DNA of 64,000 nucleotides from DATBLQ01 sp036555325. GTDB taxonomy: Bacteria; Pseudomonadota; Alphaproteobacteria; Rhizobiales; Aestuariivirgaceae. The stretch covers positions 62,001 to 126,000 of the forward strand of contig DATBLQ010000002.1 of NCBI GenBank assembly GCA_036555325.1, read 5' to 3'. Positions 17,132 to 25,267 of the stretch are shown piece by piece. The position numbers were made by a program, and so were the translations under genes. Positions within the stretch are counted from its first letter, which is position 1, and every line of letters starts with the position of its first letter. Under the pieces are notes generated by a model. The model ran no database searches and had not been told where the DNA came from. It worked only from the letters and a program-made list of their open reading frames with translations.

Positions 17132-18103
17132 CTACGGGGAGCTGGAGGAAACGGCACAGCTCAAATGACCATGGGGGTCCATGGTCAACGACACTCCTCG
17201 CTGGGCCGCCACATCGACGGAATCATCGAAGGGGTGGAAGGCTTGATGCCAGTGCCCGTGGGTCCCGGGGCTGTTGGTGATGGTTTCATTGCAAAACTGT
17301 GCTTCGAACCAGCTCAGGACTCCATCCGCCATACCCGAGCGATAGGCCGTCGCAACGAAGGATGAATTAGGGCGGTCCTCGAGATAAGAATATTCGCGCA
17401 TCAGAAAGGCTTCTGAAAGCGGAGTGTAGCTGTGAAGCCGCTCGCGCACCGGGAAATATGTTCGTGTTGAGTAAGCGTTGAGCGCAGAGATATCGAAGCC
17501 GCAGACGCTGTGAACCCGATTGAGCTTTGCCAGTTCGGGACCTTCCACCAGTATCCCGTATTGCCGAACGACCGCCGGGATGACGATCGTGTCGGCACGG
17601 GAGATCTTTCGGATGTCGTTGGCTACGGAATAGAAGCCTTCGCCCACGACCCCGCAATCCAGCGTTTCCGTGAAAATGATGTCCGGCTGTTCCGGCAGCC
17701 AGCCGTGCTCAATCACCGAATTGGAACCAGCGCGGAAAAGCGTAATCCGGCTGCCGAGGCCCGTTGCCTCGATGATGGCGCTCGCCACCTCCGCCATTCT
17801 CCCATTGACTTCGCATGTATAGACATGCTTCGCGCCATACCTTGCGAATAACATGGCTACGATCCCGCATCCCGTACCCACTTCGAAAACGATCTTTTCC
17901 TTGAGGTCCAGTCGCGAAATCGTTGTTTCTATCGCTCTGTTGCGATCCTGATCGTTAAGCATCGCGAAATGCCAGGCTGGAAAATCTCGGACCGTCGCTC
18001 CAAGACCCATGACCTGACCGTTCTTGCTTAAGTCTGTCCTACTGGCCAGCTGAGCCATGGACGCCGACAGATTGCGCTCTGCGGCCCTGGACAGTGCCCT
18101 CAT
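17132..18103 (-). CDS. PRMT-like SAM-dependent methyltransferase
   Basis: This 323-residue protein has a class I methyltransferase fold with hallmarks of protein arginine methyltransferases. The SAM motif VFEVGTGCGI lies at residues 72-81. A double-glutamate loop (TETLDCGVVGEGF) has glutamates nine residues apart (146 and 155), the spacing seen in PRMTs. A C-terminal GHWHQ at 284-287 resembles the PRMT THW loop. The ATG at 18103 is preceded by AGAGGG at good spacing; an ATG at 18148 would add 15 residues but has no ribosome binding site. Substrate is unknown. It stands alone, convergent with parC, and its upstream region shares an element with the polysaccharide locus. Confidence 0.7.
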   Translation of the reverse strand: MRALSRAAERNLSASMAQLASRTDLSKNGQVMGLGATVRDFPAWHFAMLNDQDRNRAIETTISRLDLKEKIVFEVGTGCGIVAMLFARYGAKHVYTCEVNGRMAEVASAIIEATGLGSRITLFRAGSNSVIEHGWLPEQPDIIFTETLDCGVVGEGFYSVANDIRKISRADTIVIPAVVRQYGILVEGPELAKLNRVHSVCGFDISALNAYSTRTYFPVRERLHSYTPLSEAFLMREYSYLEDRPNSSFVATAYRSGMADGVLSWFEAQFCNETITNSPGTHGHWHQAFHPFDDSVDVAAQRGVSLTMDPHGHLSCAVSSSSP

Positions 18104-18215
18104 CTCCACCCTCTGATCGTTTCCCGGGGATTTCCCTACCGTCAGCATCAGTATCGCGAGTGGACTTTAACGTCGGGTTGATAAGCGAGGCTCTTGAGCC
18201 ACGCCTTGAACAATA

Positions 18216-18242
18216 CAACTATAAATAAGTACTATGCAAGTT
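18216..18242. promoter_or_regulatory. AT-rich element shared with the EPS promoter region
   Basis: The 12-mer CAACTATAAATA followed by TGCAAGTT occurs here and again at 53981-54001 between the two polysaccharide transcription units, with seven intervening bases here and one there. An imperfect second copy (CAATTATAAGTAGG) follows immediately at about 18245. The site is 113-139 bases upstream of the methyltransferase start at 18103 and about 150 bases upstream of the plus-strand gene at 18393. A shared regulator is an inference; chance similarity between AT-rich intergenic sequences is the alternative. Confidence 0.35.
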
Positions 18243-18392
18243 TACAATTATAAGTAGGAAAGGGCGAAATTTAACGTAATTTTTGCATTGAATTGTTCAA
18301 CTGCTCGACGAGTGGCCCAGACAACCCAATAGTCTTTTAGGAAGCGAGAGGAGCAAGCCAGTACGCGCCTATTGCATCCAGGACAAAGCGAC

Positions 18393-19154
18393 ATGGCAAG
18401 CCAGATTACTTGGATAGCTCATGGAAAGCCTCTCCCGGCGGACAAAACCGAAAGCACTTCCGGTTTTAGGGATGATCATGCCCTGCAATGGGATGGGATG
18501 GTGAAGCTTGTTCAGTCGCCAAGCGGAACAGAACTGAAATGGTCGGTTTTCGCTGCCAACTGGGCTTCCCTGTTTCATGTGTTGGATTGGCTGGATGCTT
18601 ATCCCCCTCCCTACACACTGAAATATTTTCTGGTGGGGTGGTTTGAAGAGCAGATCGAAACTCCTCGCGAAGCGCGCGACCGCATTGAAACCATCCTCGC
18701 CAAAAGCGACATACACCTCACTCAGCGCACGTTCGTGCGTGAAGCCGATCCCAACCGCAGGGATATTCCTCCGTTGCTGAAAGCGGCGCTGCAGGATCGC
18801 TCGGTGCTTCCAGATTACAGCATCGACTGCGTGCTCGATGAATTGCACGGCAGTTTTCGGGTAGGTCGAATTGGAAGCGAGACTCCAATCGCCAAGGTAT
18901 ACGGGTTCCATCCCGTCTCCTATCCTTGTATCAACGGCCTGTCCTATGACCATCTCGTGAGCCGAGCCTACGGAAAAGTGGTGGCCACAGGGCAACCCCA
19001 CTACGACCACGTTATCGCGGCGATGACCACACCCGATGGTTCCGTCGTGTGGTTCCCGTATCAGCGGGTGATTCTTCCGCACTATCTTCCTGACGGCCGC
19101 AAGGGCGTTTCAGTAGTGAGTCAAGTCGCGCGGGTCGATATCAGGCTAGTTTAG
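18393..19154 (+). CDS. Hypothetical protein, possible PAS-like domain
   Basis: I do not firmly recognise this 253-residue soluble protein. Its C-terminal third (about residues 150-245) reads like a PAS-type sensor fold: a variable strand pair (FRVGRIGSETPIAKVYGF), a helix region and a final VVWFPYQRVILPHYLPDGRKGVSVV strand pair. The N-terminal part (WIAHGKPLPADKT onwards) is unassigned. The ATG at 18393 is preceded by AGGAC; a TTG start seven codons upstream is possible. It overlaps the convergent gene at 19141 by 14 bases and is divergent from the methyltransferase. No output domain is visible. Confidence 0.6.
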   Translation: MASQITWIAHGKPLPADKTESTSGFRDDHALQWDGMVKLVQSPSGTELKWSVFAANWASLFHVLDWLDAYPPPYTLKYFLVGWFEEQIETPREARDRIETILAKSDIHLTQRTFVREADPNRRDIPPLLKAALQDRSVLPDYSIDCVLDELHGSFRVGRIGSETPIAKVYGFHPVSYPCINGLSYDHLVSRAYGKVVATGQPHYDHVIAAMTTPDGSVVWFPYQRVILPHYLPDGRKGVSVVSQVARVDIRLV

Positions 19155-19845
19155 CCGCCCGTTCCTCGATGATGTATTCAAGGTCGGATCGCTCGCTCAG
19201 GGCGAGCCATTCTCTGGCGTCGGCACCCGTCGGCAGCCACTCCCATTGAAAAAACCCTCGCTCCATATGGGCATATCCTATGCGGGTCACGAAACCTTTG
19301 GTGGCCATCAGGTCTTCGGCGATCCCCCAAATCGCATCGGGGTTCCACTTGATGACCGACAGTATCATTCCCCACAACGGAATCGTTTCGACTGCAAGCC
19401 GCTGCCGCACGTCCTTGCTGATCCAAAACTCGCCATGGTAGACAACCTTGCCCTTCACTCGTTCAGTAATCGAATTCTTCGGCGGCCGCGTCTTCGACGG
19501 AATGATCACCTCTCCTCGTTTCATATAAATGCCGATGACAAATCCAAGCGCCCAGTCGGCCAAACACGTGTCGATGACATCAAGACGAAATGCTTGGATG
19601 GAGACGATCCTGTTCTGCCCATCGTAGCCCGCCGTCCAAAACGCCTTTGGGCCGGATAAGTCCGTGATGGTGGGGTCAAAAAAAGGGGAAACCGGTTCGC
19701 TTCGAAGTTCTTGACGAAGTTTCGCAAACGCATGGAAGTCGGTTGAAGTTTCAAGCCGAATTCCCATTCCCCGCGCTTGTTCGAAAAGCGCATTTACCAC
19801 TCGCGCTGCGGCCAGCGGATTCGCCAGTCCGTTAAGCATTCCCAT
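19141..19845 (-). CDS. Hypothetical protein
   Basis: This is an unrecognised soluble protein of about 234 residues. It has many aromatic residues (Trp-rich C-terminal half, for instance FFQWEWLP) and an amphipathic N-terminus. No signal peptide or membrane helix is evident. The start at 19845 (MGMLNGLANPL) is the first ATG with a sensible N-terminus; in-frame coding continues to a TTG at 19932. An acyltransferase-like fold is conceivable from the alternating strands around residues 70-110, but no CoA-binding motif can be pointed to. The 3' end overlaps the convergent gene by 14 bases. Confidence 0.55.
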   Translation of the reverse strand: MGMLNGLANPLAAARVVNALFEQARGMGIRLETSTDFHAFAKLRQELRSEPVSPFFDPTITDLSGPKAFWTAGYDGQNRIVSIQAFRLDVIDTCLADWALGFVIGIYMKRGEVIIPSKTRPPKNSITERVKGKVVYHGEFWISKDVRQRLAVETIPLWGMILSVIKWNPDAIWGIAEDLMATKGFVTRIGYAHMERGFFQWEWLPTGADAREWLALSERSDLEYIIEERAAKLA

Positions 19846-19978
19846 CTTGCTTCTATGGCAAATTGAACCAAGCAACTCAACCGCGTCCGCACTGGCCCGT
19901 CCACGCCAATCCGATACACGCCTGGGAGGCAAAAGCTAACAGGAGTGCTCTGCACCATTTGAAAGGTAAGGGCAACGG

Positions 19979-20764
19979 CTACGTCTCAAAACGCGCCCAG
20001 CCATCTCGCGTCAATCGTTCCTGCGGCAGAAACCGTGCCTTGTAGGCCATTTTGCTGGACCCTTTGACCCAATAGCCCAAATAGACATAAGCCAGACCCA
20101 TCCTTTGCGCACGGCGGATGTTGTCGAGAATCATGTACGTTCCAAGACCGCGACGTGCCAATTCCGGATCAAAAAACGAATAGATGAGCGACAGGCCATC
20201 GTCGAGAACGTCGAAAAGCATTACCGCCACCAGATCACCGCAAACCATTCCACCACTCTTCGTCAGGCGGTACTCGGCAATTCGCGTGTCGACAAAGCTC
20301 TCATCGACCATGGCCGCGAAATCGAGCACCGTCATGTCGGCCATGCCGCCCTCGAAATGCCTTGCGTCGATATAGGATCGAAACAGCGAGTACTGCTCGG
20401 ACGTTGCCTTCGCGGGGATTACCCTTGCCTCAAGATCGGCGTTGGTTGCGGCTGTCCGGCGGAAGCTTCTCGACCAGACGAAATGGTCAACCGGTACTCG
20501 GACCGAGACACAGGCCCCGCAGCTATCACAGGCCGGTCGGTAGGCGATGTTCTGGCTTCTGCGAAAACCGCCCTGCGAAAGCGTGTCGTTAAGGCTGCCG
20601 GCATCTTGACCGATGAGGTGAGTAAAAACCTTCCGTTCCAGCATGCCAGCCAGGTAGGGGCAGGGGGCAGGCGCTGTAATGAAAAATTGCGGAAAATTGC
20701 GCCGCTCGATGCTCAAATGGTGGAGTCCTCTTGTTGCGTTGGCGGCAATCTTAGCATGAGTCAC
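19979..20764 (-). CDS. bpt: Aspartate/glutamate leucyltransferase (arginyl-tRNA-protein transferase family)
   Basis: This enzyme transfers an amino acid from tRNA to the N-terminus of proteins, marking them for the N-end-rule ClpS/ClpAP pathway. The N-terminal cysteine motif ACDSCGACVSVRVPV near residue 78 and PQFFITAPAPCPYL near 25 are family hallmarks; the C-terminal GNAT-like half carries YLGYWVKGSSKMAYKARF. Bacterial Bpt-type proteins are about 250 residues, matching the 261 here. The start is GTG at 20764; a downstream TTG (LSIERRNFPQFF) would also fit. The gene often neighbours parC and hemB in Rhizobiales, as here. Confidence 0.9.
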   Translation of the reverse strand: MTHAKIAANATRGLHHLSIERRNFPQFFITAPAPCPYLAGMLERKVFTHLIGQDAGSLNDTLSQGGFRRSQNIAYRPACDSCGACVSVRVPVDHFVWSRSFRRTAATNADLEARVIPAKATSEQYSLFRSYIDARHFEGGMADMTVLDFAAMVDESFVDTRIAEYRLTKSGGMVCGDLVAVMLFDVLDDGLSLIYSFFDPELARRGLGTYMILDNIRRAQRMGLAYVYLGYWVKGSSKMAYKARFLPQERLTRDGWARFET

Positions 20765-20782
20765 GCGGCTGAACAGCCTGCA

Positions 20783-22012
20783 TCAACGCAATTCCCGTCC
20801 GCCCGGAGCATCGAGCACGCGTGTCGAGAAACCTTCCGCCTCTATCAGCCGAACAATTTCTTCCGCATGGCGCTGGTCGCGGGTCTCCAGCATGATCTCA
20901 AGTTCCGCTCCTTTCGCGGGAATGTCGAGAAACATGCGCCGGTGCGATACTTCGAGGATATTCGCGCCATGTTGACCAAGGAGGCTTGAAATCTTGCCGA
21001 GCACGCCGGGGCGATCATCGATTGTGATCCTCAGGTTGACGATGCGCATCTCCCGATGCAGCTCTCTCGTAATCACCGACGAGAGGATTCTGGGATCGAT
21101 ATTACCCCCACAAAGCACAAGGCCGATCTTTCGCCCGCGAAAATGACCAGGATCGGCCATCACGGCGGCAAGGCCTGCGGCTCCCGCCCCTTCGGCAAGC
21201 GTTTTCTGGTGTGTGAGATAGGCCATGACCGCGCGCTCGATATCCGATTCGCCGACCAGTCTTACGTCATCGACGAACTGATGGCAGATGGCAATCGTTC
21301 TTTCCGTTACGTTCTTTACCGCTATGCCTTCCGCCAGCGTCGTCCCCCCGCATTTGGCGCTTTGGCCGCGCAGCGCGGCATACATCGATGGATATTGCTT
21401 CACCTCGACTCCGATCATCTCGATCTCGGGCTTCATGTTCTTGGCGGCAATGGCCGTTCCCGAAATTACTCCCCCTCCGCCGATCGGCACGACGATCGTA
21501 TCGAGGGCCGGCTCGTCTCTCAGCATCTCGATGCCAATCGTCCCTTGGCCCGCGATGATCTTGTCGTCATCGTACGGATGCACAAGCATCAGACCCTTCT
21601 CGGCTGCGATCCTTTCCGCCGTCACCTGGCTATCAGCGAGGGTTTCGCCCGACAAAATAATCTCCGCGCCATGCGCCCTCGTACGCTCGACTTTGGTCGA
21701 TGGCGTCGTTTCAGGCATCACTATGGTCGAAGGGATGTTCAGCCGTCTTGCGTGATAAGCAACAGCTTGCGCATGGTTGCCCGCAGACATTGCTATCACT
21801 CCCCGTTGTTTCTCGCGCGCGGTCAAGCTGGCGAGTTTGATATAGGCTCCCCTATCTTTGAACGAGTTCGTGACCTGCATGTTCTCGAATTTCACGTAGA
21901 TATCGGCACCCGTGATCTCCGACAACTTGGCGGAGCGAAGCATTGGAGTTCGCACTGCATTTCCCTGCAGTTGTCTTTGTGCCTTTTCTATATCCTCAAA
22001 AGTAACTGTCAT
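20783..22012 (-). CDS. ilvA: Threonine ammonia-lyase with ACT domain
   Basis: This PLP enzyme deaminates threonine to 2-oxobutanoate, either for isoleucine synthesis or for catabolism. The PLP lysine lies in NSFKDRGAY near residue 50, and the glycine-rich phosphate loop in VPIGGGGVISG near 180. A C-terminal ACT domain (about 330-405, IDDRPGVLGKISSLLGQHGANILEV) suggests amino-acid allostery. The 409-residue form is the single-ACT type. The start is the ATG at 22012 (MTVTFEDIEKAQ); the frame stays open further upstream without homology. It is divergent from the dehydrogenase at 22112. Confidence 0.92.
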   Translation of the reverse strand: MTVTFEDIEKAQRQLQGNAVRTPMLRSAKLSEITGADIYVKFENMQVTNSFKDRGAYIKLASLTAREKQRGVIAMSAGNHAQAVAYHARRLNIPSTIVMPETTPSTKVERTRAHGAEIILSGETLADSQVTAERIAAEKGLMLVHPYDDDKIIAGQGTIGIEMLRDEPALDTIVVPIGGGGVISGTAIAAKNMKPEIEMIGVEVKQYPSMYAALRGQSAKCGGTTLAEGIAVKNVTERTIAICHQFVDDVRLVGESDIERAVMAYLTHQKTLAEGAGAAGLAAVMADPGHFRGRKIGLVLCGGNIDPRILSSVITRELHREMRIVNLRITIDDRPGVLGKISSLLGQHGANILEVSHRRMFLDIPAKGAELEIMLETRDQRHAEEIVRLIEAEGFSTRVLDAPGGRELR

Positions 22013-22111
22013 AATCGCAACACCCGTCAGGATGAGATGGGCATTTGTATCATGGCGTATTTCCAACACATGCGTTAGAGATTTTGCACACCGGTTGAAG
22101 GGAGAACTGGA

Positions 22112-22981
22112 ATGGCACGTGTCGCGTGGATCGGCTTGGGTGTAATGGGGTATCCGATGGCCGGCCATCTGAGAAAGAAGGGTGGCCACGAGGTTACCGT
22201 GCACAATCGAACCCCGGCAAAGTCTGCCAAATGGGTCGAGCAATTTGGCGGTCGCGCCGCACCCACCGCTCGCGAGGCGGCCGCCAATGCCGACTTTGTT
22301 TTCGCCTGCGTCGGCGCGGATAACGATCTGCGCGACGTGACCATTGGACCTCAAGGTGCCTTTCACAGCATGCAGCGAGGAGCCATTTTTGTCGATCACA
22401 CGACGGCCTCCGCCGATGTTGCCCGCGAGCTTCACGCAGCGGCAAAACAAAAGGGTTTAGGCTTCATCGACGCTCCCGTTTCCGGTGGCCAGGCTGGCGC
22501 CGAAAATGGTGTTCTCACGGTGATGTGCGGGGGCGATGAGGCGGACTACAAGCCCGTCGAGCCGCTTATTGAATGCTATTCCAAAATGCGCCGCCTGCTC
22601 GGTCCATCAGGCTCGGGCCAGCTCGCCAAGATGGTGAATCAGATCGCGATCGCCGGTTTGGTCGAGGGGTTGGCCGAAGCAATTCATTTTGGCCTCAAGG
22701 CTGGCCTGGATATGGAATCGACCATCGATGTTATTTCAAAGGGTGCGGCGGGGTCTTGGCAGATGGAGAACCGCTATAAGACCATGATTGCTGGAAAGTT
22801 CGATTTTGGTTTCGCTGTTGATTGGATGAGGAAAGATTTGGGCATCTGTCTCGCCGAAGCACGACGCACCGGCGCCCATTTGCCGGTGACCGCCCTCGTC
22901 GATCAGTTCTACTCGGAGGTTCAGAAGATGGGGGGCAAGCGCTGGGATACCTCAAGCCTGATCGCCAGGCTCCAGCGCTAG
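22112..22981 (+). CDS. Beta-hydroxyacid dehydrogenase (3-hydroxyisobutyrate dehydrogenase family)
   Basis: This is a NAD(P)-dependent dehydrogenase of the 6-phosphogluconate/3-hydroxyisobutyrate superfamily. The Rossmann motif GLGVMGYPMAGHL is at residues 8-20, the substrate-binding signature FIDAPVSGGQAGAENG near 118-133, and the catalytic lysine segment GSGQLAKMVNQI near 170. The length of 289 residues fits 3-hydroxyisobutyrate dehydrogenase or tartronate semialdehyde reductase; the sequence does not decide between them. A GGGAG sits eight bases before the ATG. It is convergent with hemB, five bases away. Confidence 0.88.
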   Translation: MARVAWIGLGVMGYPMAGHLRKKGGHEVTVHNRTPAKSAKWVEQFGGRAAPTAREAAANADFVFACVGADNDLRDVTIGPQGAFHSMQRGAIFVDHTTASADVARELHAAAKQKGLGFIDAPVSGGQAGAENGVLTVMCGGDEADYKPVEPLIECYSKMRRLLGPSGSGQLAKMVNQIAIAGLVEGLAEAIHFGLKAGLDMESTIDVISKGAAGSWQMENRYKTMIAGKFDFGFAVDWMRKDLGICLAEARRTGAHLPVTALVDQFYSEVQKMGGKRWDTSSLIARLQR

Positions 22982-22985
22982 CCGG

Positions 22986-24035
22986 TTATTTTAGTCGCCG
23001 CGCCACGTCCAGTGCGAAGTAGGTGAGGATGCCGTCCGCACCAGCACGCTTGAACGCTATAAGACTTTCCTCGATCACCTTGCGGTCGAGCCAACCATTG
23101 TTGATCGCGGCCATGATCATCGCGTACTCGCCCGACACCTGATAGGCGAAGGTCGGCACAGCGAATGTGGATTTGAGCCGATAGAGGATATCGAGGTAAG
23201 CAAGTCCGGGCTTGACCATGATCATGTCAGCCCCCTCCATGATATCAAGCTCTGCCTCGCGCAACGCTTCGTCCGAATTTGCAGGATCCATCTGGTAGGT
23301 TTTCTTGTCTCCCTGCAGCACTGCCGAGGACCCCACTGCATCTCGGAAGGGGCCATAGAAACCTGAGGCATATTTTGCCGTGTAGGCCATGATGAGCACA
23401 TCATGGTGGCCGCTGGCTTCAAGCGAGCGCCTGATCGCGCCCACCCGCCCGTCCATCATGTCGGAAGGTGCGATGATATCGCAGCCCGCTTCCGCCTGAA
23501 GGACGGCCTGCCGGCAAAGGACTTCGACCGTCGCATCGTTTGCGATCCGGCCACCGTCGAGAAGGCCGTCATGACCGTGGCTTGTATAGGGATCGAGCGC
23601 TACATCGCAGAGGATCCCGATCTCGGGCACTTCCCTTCTAATCGCCCTGACTGCCCGGCAAACCAGATTGTCCGGATTGAGAGCCTCGCGTCCGTCAGCC
23701 GTGCGCTTGGAGGCATCGGTATGGGGGAAGAGCGCAATGACCGGAATATCAAGTTCCGCCGCCTCGGCAGCAGCCTTGACCGCCATATCGATTGAGAGCC
23801 GTTCAATTCCTGGCATCGAGGGAACCGGTTCAGCTTTTGAGCTCTCGCTTAAGAAGATCGGCCAAATGAGATCGGCGCTGCTGAGTCTGTTTTCCTGCAC
23901 GAGGCGTCGCGACCACTCCGACTGTCGCAGTCGCCGCAGTCGCGTTGCCGGATAGCCTGGAACGGGCATGTCCGGGGCCTGCTCGATTCCCCGAGCGGCG
24001 CGCAGCGAAATCGGCTTGTCGCTGGAACGTTTCAT
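22986..24035 (-). CDS. hemB: Delta-aminolevulinic acid dehydratase (porphobilinogen synthase)
   Basis: HemB condenses two 5-aminolevulinate molecules to porphobilinogen, the second step of tetrapyrrole synthesis. The active-site lysines lie in AYTAKYASGFYGPFRDA near residue 220 and in MVKPGLAYLD near 275. The metal-site region reads DVALDPYTSHGHDG, with Asp replacing the zinc-ligand cysteines, so this is the magnesium-dependent type usual in alphaproteobacteria. The length of 349 residues is normal, with a basic N-terminal arm. ALA synthase is encoded about 7 kb away. Confidence 0.97.
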   Translation of the reverse strand: MKRSSDKPISLRAARGIEQAPDMPVPGYPATRLRRLRQSEWSRRLVQENRLSSADLIWPIFLSESSKAEPVPSMPGIERLSIDMAVKAAAEAAELDIPVIALFPHTDASKRTADGREALNPDNLVCRAVRAIRREVPEIGILCDVALDPYTSHGHDGLLDGGRIANDATVEVLCRQAVLQAEAGCDIIAPSDMMDGRVGAIRRSLEASGHHDVLIMAYTAKYASGFYGPFRDAVGSSAVLQGDKKTYQMDPANSDEALREAELDIMEGADMIMVKPGLAYLDILYRLKSTFAVPTFAYQVSGEYAMIMAAINNGWLDRKVIEESLIAFKRAGADGILTYFALDVARRLK

Positions 24036-24090
24036 GCCCTATCCGTGGCACGAGATGCCGCCGTCAATCAAGAGCGGCCCATGAGAAAAG

Positions 24091-25107
24091 TTAGTGGCAG
24101 TATTTGCCGCGGCCCGTCCTCAGCTTCATCAAATCCAAGTGAAAGTGATCCTTATGGAACGGGTCGGAACCGGGGCCCAGAACCGTGTTGAAATACTTGC
24201 ACGCCCCCTTTCGGGCCACCTTCATGAAGTTCCCCCGGCTGGCGAGCGACAACCCCTTGATCGATCCGCTCCACCCGCCGGCCACTGACGCCTCCACCCG
24301 GTTGGAAAACCTGAAATCTGCGATGTCCAGTGCATTGCCGAAACCGTGCTCGCTCAATTTCCCTGTTGAGGCGTTGTTTCGTCGGCGGCACGCATAGGAA
24401 GAAGCGTTCTGCAGCCCGGTGAGACGCGTTTCGAACTGTTTGTTGGCGCTGGGTTGCACGACGTTTGTGATCCAGCCATGCAGAGCCGCGGCCATTTGGC
24501 AGTTGATTGTCGCCGCCGGCGTGATTTCAACACCGGCAATTGATGTGACAGACAATGGATAGGCGATTCCGCACCCACCGGGTGCCCCGATTGGATCCTT
24601 TGCCTTGAATTTCAGATCGAGTCCCCGCAACAGCTTCTCACACTTCTCCCGCGCGGCGAAAACTTTGTCCTTCGGCCAGTTTCCGAAGTTCTTCGTCGCC
24701 GGCAGCGAAGGGAAGACAACAGCATCGCTCATTGAAAGCGCCCCCAGCGCGATCGTGGTGGAGGCTAGCTTCACGTCAAACTCAGGCCTCCTGCGGGGGA
24801 GGGGAACATCACCCTCTTCGGCAAGTTCGACGCTTTGACGAACCCAGCGATCGCTGATGTCGAGAGTGGCGGCCGCCGGCACTATTGTAAGTTTGCTGTC
24901 TCTCGTGACGTCGATGGATGCAAGAGTGACAGGGTCGAAGCGCGGTACTGCCGGCTCTGGGAGCGGTGCTGGCACCGGCTCTGCGATGAGACTGTCCTGC
25001 TTGGGTGTCGAATACTTTAATGAGAATACCGCCATCCCACCGACGGTGGTTGCGGTGATAAGTGCCGAAATCGAAACTGCTGAGAATACCGTTGAAACGC
25101 GCGTCAC
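24091..25107 (-). CDS. Extensin-like family protein, membrane-anchored
   Basis: The C-terminal region (from about residue 165) matches the extensin-like C-terminal domain of Proteobacteria: GGCGIAYPLSVTSIAGVEI, then CQMAAALHGWI, SYACRRRNN, and SEHGFGNALDIADF, with the Asp/His pattern of a D,D-peptidase-like metal fold, and a final HKDHFHLDL. The function is probably periplasmic cell-wall related but is not established. An N-terminal hydrophobic segment (about residues 5-28) is a signal anchor. The GTG at 25107 is chosen because GAGGGA precedes it by four bases; a TTG four codons earlier lacks this. Confidence 0.85.
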   Translation of the reverse strand: MTRVSTVFSAVSISALITATTVGGMAVFSLKYSTPKQDSLIAEPVPAPLPEPAVPRFDPVTLASIDVTRDSKLTIVPAAATLDISDRWVRQSVELAEEGDVPLPRRRPEFDVKLASTTIALGALSMSDAVVFPSLPATKNFGNWPKDKVFAAREKCEKLLRGLDLKFKAKDPIGAPGGCGIAYPLSVTSIAGVEITPAATINCQMAAALHGWITNVVQPSANKQFETRLTGLQNASSYACRRRNNASTGKLSEHGFGNALDIADFRFSNRVEASVAGGWSGSIKGLSLASRGNFMKVARKGACKYFNTVLGPGSDPFHKDHFHLDLMKLRTGRGKYCH

Positions 25108-25267
25108 GACGTCCCTCAAAGCTTGTGACTACCCGGCTGAGTTCCCGCTTGCCGGACCGTTAACCAATAATTGAAGAAGTACCTAAAATTGAATCGACAT
25201 TAAGGCACTCCGTTTACCGTTCGAGCTACCAATATTAACCAGCTACACCTGATTAAAAAGGTTAACG

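Noticed and set aside
17132..18148. Ribosomal protein L11 methyltransferase (PrmA)
   Set aside because: The SAM motif is similar, but the double-Glu loop and the HWHQ segment fit PRMT-like enzymes, and the PrmA NPP(F/Y) motif is missing.
20105..20989. Long plus-strand reading frame opposite bpt and the threonine ammonia-lyase end
   Set aside because: It runs across two well-supported minus-strand genes and encodes no recognisable sequence.
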